From: Trochalopteron elliotii
Taxonomy: Eukaryota > Chordata > Aves > Passeriformes > Leiothrichidae
DNA: 64,000 nucleotides
Assembly (NCBI GenBank): GCA_024734555.1
Contig: JANPWX010000073.1
Location: 1,426,465 to 1,490,464, forward strand
Direction of reading: 5' to 3'
Shown here: positions 59,840 through 64,000 of the stretch, piece by piece
How the letters are laid out: each line of letters begins with the position of its first letter
Numbering within the stretch: position 1 is the first letter of the stretch
The notes under the pieces: model-generated
Seen by the model: the letters and a program-made list of their open reading frames with translations, nothing else
What the model was told of the DNA's origin: nothing
Databases searched by the model: none
Program-made: the position numbers and the translations under genes

Positions 59840-61250
59840 CTAGTTAGCATGCATTCCTTCTTTCTGAAATTTAAGTCAGTTACTCCTTGCTCTGTCTCCA
59901 GTGGACATGAAGAATAAATGATTTTTCCCTTTTTTAAGCAACATTTTACATACATGAAGATTCTTGTCATACCTCCCCCAGTCTTCTCTTCCGCTGGCTT
60001 TCAATTTGCCCTGAAAGAGGTGTTTTCTAGAGGCATAATTATTCTTGTTTACTCTCCTCTAAACTCTTTTCTTTCTTAGGCTCCACATCTTTCATACAGT
60101 GTCATGTCCAAAACAGTATTCCAGCAGAAGTCACTCAGTGCTTGGTAGAATGGAAACAACATATCATGTGTCCAGATCCCTATGTCTACATGATATTTGT
60201 AATTTTCTCAGTGTTATAATATTGCTCAGATAAGTCCAGAGGGCAAATCTCTACATTCTTCCCGACTCAGATTATTTTCTTTTTGAAGAACTTTTGGCTA
60301 TTTAATTGTTCTCTTATCTTTTGTCTGTGTGGTTTTATCTCCCTGTTAAAGGCTTTAGTTGATCTTTGTTGTATTCATTCAGTGTTTAAGAATTCTTCTC
60401 CACATTTTAAAGATACGTTTCAATTCTTACATTAGCTTTTAGTGGTCAGGTATCATCAACATAATTTATGAACCAGATCTCTACTCCACATCATTGTTCA
60501 TGTAGAGGATAATATGTTCAGCATATTTGTCCTGGGAGAGACCCCTGAGCATCTCACTCGATGCAGTTTCCCTTGTTGAAGAAACCACTGAGAGTGGTCC
60601 TCTGAGTCAGGCTGTGACACTGGTTTTATTCCTACCCTTGAGTAGTTACTAGTCCATGTTTTCTGAGATTGCTGAAGAGACTATCACAGGCACCAGTCAC
60701 AAATCCTACTAAAAGTCAAGATATATGGCATCTACTGCTTGTCACCTTTGCCCAAGGCCCATTACCTGTCACACAAAGAAATTAAATTGGCTTGACACAA
60801 TTTCTTTCTGACAATTCAACAGGGTCTGTTACTCATCTCTTCGTACTTATCCTTTTAGCTTTCTACATACAGTTCGATTATTTGTTTCAATATTTTTTCT
60901 TGGGATGGAGTTAAACTGAGTGGTCTGTAATTCTCTAGCATAATTTTTTTAAAGCTAGGCACCATGTTTCTCCTTTCCAGACTTCTTAAGTCGTTTCTGT
61001 TCTGTGTGATTCATGTTCTCCATGAACTGGAATTGCTTCAGCCACTTCCCTTAAGTGTTCAAAGGAAGAAGTTTGTCAGGACCAGCCAGCTTGAATTCAC
61101 ATTCCTCTGGGTTTATTTGTTGGCTTTCATGCCATTGGCATTAATAGCATAGTGTTAGATGCTTGCACTTGACCTACTTAATGAACTGTCCTCCAGAAAT
61201 TATTCAGCCTTTAGACTGTCATCTGTCCCTTTTCATTAACACTTTATTTT
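59840..61250 (-). mobile_element. Long ancient CR1-type LINE remnant with decayed reverse transcriptase, minus strand
   Basis: Antisense blocks run in order for about 1.4 kb and match an old amniote CR1 family best known from crocodiles and turtles: AGATTCTTGTCATACCTCCC; CCCAGTCTTCTCTTCC; CAAAACAGTATTCCAGCAG; GGTATCATCAACATAATT at 60449-60466, whose complement encodes N-Y-V-D-D-T, the reverse-transcriptase active-site box; ACTAAAAGTCAAGATATATG; GACACAATTTCTTTCTGAC; and CTGAGTGGTCTGTAATTCTC. The V in place of the usual A in the active-site box, together with scattered stops and indels, marks it as dead. A fainter continuation to about 61.65 kb is possible (GTTCTGAACTCTATCATTGC near 61591). The 144-codon minus frame at its left end is incidental. 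Confidence 0.85.
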
Positions 61251-64000
61251 TGTTCTCTCCGCTAGTGAATAAAGGGGATGCTTGTTGCTTTTTGATTGAA
61301 CCTGTGCATCATTTATACCCTCCTCCCACCCAGTAGCTGGACCTGGGGTCTGTGCTCCCTTCATACAAGATCAAAGGAAGTGCTCATGATTTAGTCATGT
61401 CCTGCTGCTTTCCTATGTGCTGCAATAGAACACTGGATGTCTCAGTGCTGTTTCTTTGAGAAATTGTCAGCTTTCCTTGTTTCCTTTAGAATCATTTCCA
61501 TTGGAGCCTACCTACCTGTTTTAAGTGTGGATTCTCTGCCTATTAAGTTCCTGCTTTTGTATTCTTGTTTTACTTCTTACCCTTTGGATGGGTTCTGAAC
61601 TCTATCATTGCTGGTTCACTCTCACCAAAGTTGCCTTCTGCTTTCACAGTCCCACTTCACCTTGGTTCCAATGTATTAAGCAAACTTGTATCACCAAAGA
61701 GATTCTGTCTTTGGGACTGCATCTCTTTCTGCTCCAGAGCTTTTTGCTGTGGTGATGATGTTTCCCTCTCACTTGTTCCTTCTCCTTCTTGTCTGTCCCT
61801 GAGTTGATGTAGGTCGAACAGCAAAGCTTGTAAGCAGTGGCTGAGCTGCAGAGGCACAGGAACAGAGCTGCTGCAGAATTGCCCTTCTCCCACTGGGTCA
61901 CTGGTTAGCAGTTTTGTTTACTTGGGCTTTTGAATTCCTTTGGGCTTGCCTCACATTGCATGAACTTCATGGATGCTTTGCGTTTGTTTTTTTCTCATTT
62001 AATGCTCATTGAAGTCGAACAGCCACTTCTTGCAGCTCAGCTTTGATTTACCTATCAGTGTCAGGAAAACCTGATTGTGTTACCATGTCAAATCTGGTCA
62101 CTCCTACAGTTGATTCAAGTTCACATTAAGATATCCTCTCTAACAGAAGTGGCTTCTCAAGCGTCTTCCCTTTCACATTTTTCTTTTGATTGTTTTGTTT
62201 GGTTTGTTTTTTTCTTTTGAATCTCCAGTTCCATTGCCACAACTGTGCAAAAGTTGCACAAAACGTAACAGCACAAAACGTAACCAATGCCTGGTTTTGC
62301 TTCCATGTTGTTTTATATGGAAACTCTTTTTACATTTCAATCTTAAAGCTGTGTTACAATGCAAATTTTCATTAGTTTTTACTTCTGTAAAATGAATTTG
62401 TGGTTTGTAGTTTTCTGCTTGTGGTATTCTGCCTATGGTGAATAATTTTTGCAAGGACTCTGATGAATGAATTCTACTAAGTGAAGTTATTCTGAAATGA
62501 ATGTAGCTCTTCTGTAGTTAAAGTTTCAACTGGAGTTTACCTGATTTTGAACAGATGTTTGCCTTACGAGATAGATAAACAAAGGAATAAAACCGTCCCC
62601 AAAAGACAGACCATGTGAAGCCTTGACTAAGAGGTTTCTACCTACTAAGAAATGAACAGGATTCACTGGATTTCTGCCTATAGATACCTGAAGGTAGAAT
62701 TTTTTAGATGGAAAAATGTCCTTTAATTCACTTTGTCACTGTATGGCACAAGAACAAAAAAAGCAAACAATGCAAAAACAAATCAGAGATTAAAAACTAC
62801 TCTAGTAGACTCATCTTGTTAAATCTAATGCACAAGAGCACTGAAAATTAGTTGATTGAACTCTAATTTTAAAAGTCACTGACATTATAAAAAAATGTCA
62901 GAGGGCATGCCATCAGAAACAGGCTTAAAATAGGATGTCAGATGACTGCTGAAGACCTAATTCTTTTTTCTGTTTCTATTCTTAATTTGTTTAGCAGTTC
63001 GCAAATACTGAAACTACAAAGCAATTGTCAAAAAGGATTTTTAGCTGAAATTCCCAACCCCTGGCAACACTCAGATGACCTGCATACATATAATAATGCA
63101 ACAAGCAAACAAAAACCCTCTTTAGGAGGATCTGAACTGAGCTGAACTGTGAAAGAAAAAAAACCTCTATCACCAGTTGTCTCTCTTCCCTTTAAATTGT
63201 ATCACCCTTTGTTCAGGACAGTGCTTTCGGTAGGAACAATTTACTGGTGATGACTTTCTTTTCTGATGATGTAAGAATAAAGTCTGTCAGAAAATCTCTG
63301 TGTTGATATAGACAAACCAAGGAGACCCATTGCTTTATTTTCTTTTTCAGAAACATGTCCTTAGCTTGTAGGTGATTGTTCATTTCGGATTTTATTAAAA
63401 CAAGTTTTCTGGAGTAAGAAGGCGAATGGAAGTGCTCTGTGCTGACTTGAAGAAGCAGTCATAAATTGTGGCTGGTGTTCAGAAGCAGTTACAAATGATT
63501 GGTGTAATAAGGGAAGCTCATTAAGTTTTGGGCTGTCGACTTCAAATGGGAATAACCTGAGATTGAGGGGAAGAAGAGGGCAGATGGACAGCCACACACA
63601 TGGCTGAGGAATATTTTCTGCAGAGAAGGAAGAGGGAAAGAGAAATAACTTCTACTCGTAAAACAAACATGTCAGGTATTAATATCAAATCATGCCACAC
63701 ATCCTAAAAGGCTCATGCCTGTCCCATCCCTGGATACTTGAGCTTCTCAAGGAGCAGACCCTCAATGATTAAAATTTGTCTTCTGGTGGTTTAAGTCATG
63801 TTGAAATTCGTGACTATTCATCTTAAAATTCCAAGCTGCAAAGTGAAGAGCTGTAGGAGTTACCTATGAGTATCTCAAGTCTCTCTGCGTTAGGACAGAC
63901 GCAGGGCATTTTAGGTCAATGTGATGGCTGTCATCCTTACTCCTTTACAGAGCATGAAAACCAGAAGAAGCCTGGTCACATGGAGGAGCAAGAATGCATT
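61251..64000. other. Non-coding DNA, possibly with a faint CR1 continuation at its left end
   Basis: Beyond about 61.65 kb no repeat family was recognised. The frames are under 95 codons. A two-unit 15-bp tandem at 62256-62285 is listed separately. The window ends inside unique sequence. Confidence 0.45.
62256..62285. repeat. Two-unit 15-bp tandem duplication
   Basis: GCACAAAACGTAACA (62256-62270) is followed by GCACAAAACGTAACC (62271-62285), identical except for the last base. Each unit has one CpG and an AACGTAAC string. It looks like a recent slippage or duplication event. Confidence 0.85.

Noticed and set aside
59536..59970. 144-codon minus-strand open frame
   Set aside because: It extends into the ancient CR1 3' domain, which is non-coding in that family.
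1..64000. CRISPR arrays, operons, insertion sequences, phage or plasmid features
   Set aside because: No direct-repeat/spacer arrays, no tightly packed genes and no prokaryotic signals. The repeats are those of a bird nuclear genome.

Overview
The window reads as nuclear DNA from a bird, most likely a neoavian and possibly a passerine. The evidence is the repeat content. The dominant retroelement is CR1 (at least five insertions), there are two copies of a long-terminal-repeat (LTR) family I recognise as typical of neoavian genomes, and there are two worn MIR-like SINE remnants. Homopolymers are short and base composition is mixed, moderately AT-rich, with a few GC-rich islands. There are no bacterial-style operons, and no open reading frame longer than about 207 codons.

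I find no protein-coding gene I can defend. Every open frame is short, starts at an arbitrary ATG, lacks a recognisable domain and is not bounded by convincing splice sites. The longest frames fall in GC-rich or repeat sequence. The window is therefore best read as intergenic or deep intronic DNA. If a gene spans it, its exons are outside the window or too short to recognise by eye.

Layout. 1-10.8 kb: unique DNA with an A/C-rich simple repeat (2.03-2.15 kb), a strong CTCF-like site (4.04 kb), a MIR-like fragment (5.2 kb), a G-quadruplex-prone tract (9.73 kb) and two candidate conserved blocks (7.0 and 10.0 kb). 10.9-11.8 kb: an old minus-strand LTR. 11.8-26.1 kb: a CTCF-like site, an alternating purine-pyrimidine tract, a second MIR-like fragment (14.0 kb), an internally deleted CR1 (14.8-15.4 kb), a promoter-like GC-richer stretch (19.3-19.6 kb) and a reverse-transcriptase-bearing CR1 fragment (25.6-26.1 kb). 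26-37 kb: mostly unique DNA with a TAT microsatellite and an inverted TEAD motif pair. 36.55-37.5 kb: a minus-strand CR1 with its 3' end. 37.5-47 kb: unique DNA with a perfect 12-bp hairpin (41.3 kb) and the most GC/CpG-rich segment (43.4-43.9 kb). 47.0-47.6 kb: an ancient minus-strand CR1 3' domain. 48.0-49.2 kb and 52.9-53.1 kb: AT-rich, homeodomain-motif-rich blocks resembling developmental enhancers. 56.9-57.0 kb: a CR1 3' tail. 57.57-58.15 kb: a complete solo LTR with an exact 5-bp target-site duplication. 59.2-59.4 kb: a TATA/poly(A)-signal cluster. 59.8-61.3 kb: a long ancient CR1 remnant with a decayed reverse-transcriptase active-site motif.

There is no sign of a new biological system, and no genes work together here. 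The best-supported content is the retroelement record. The regulatory calls are motif-based inference and are marked with low confidence.
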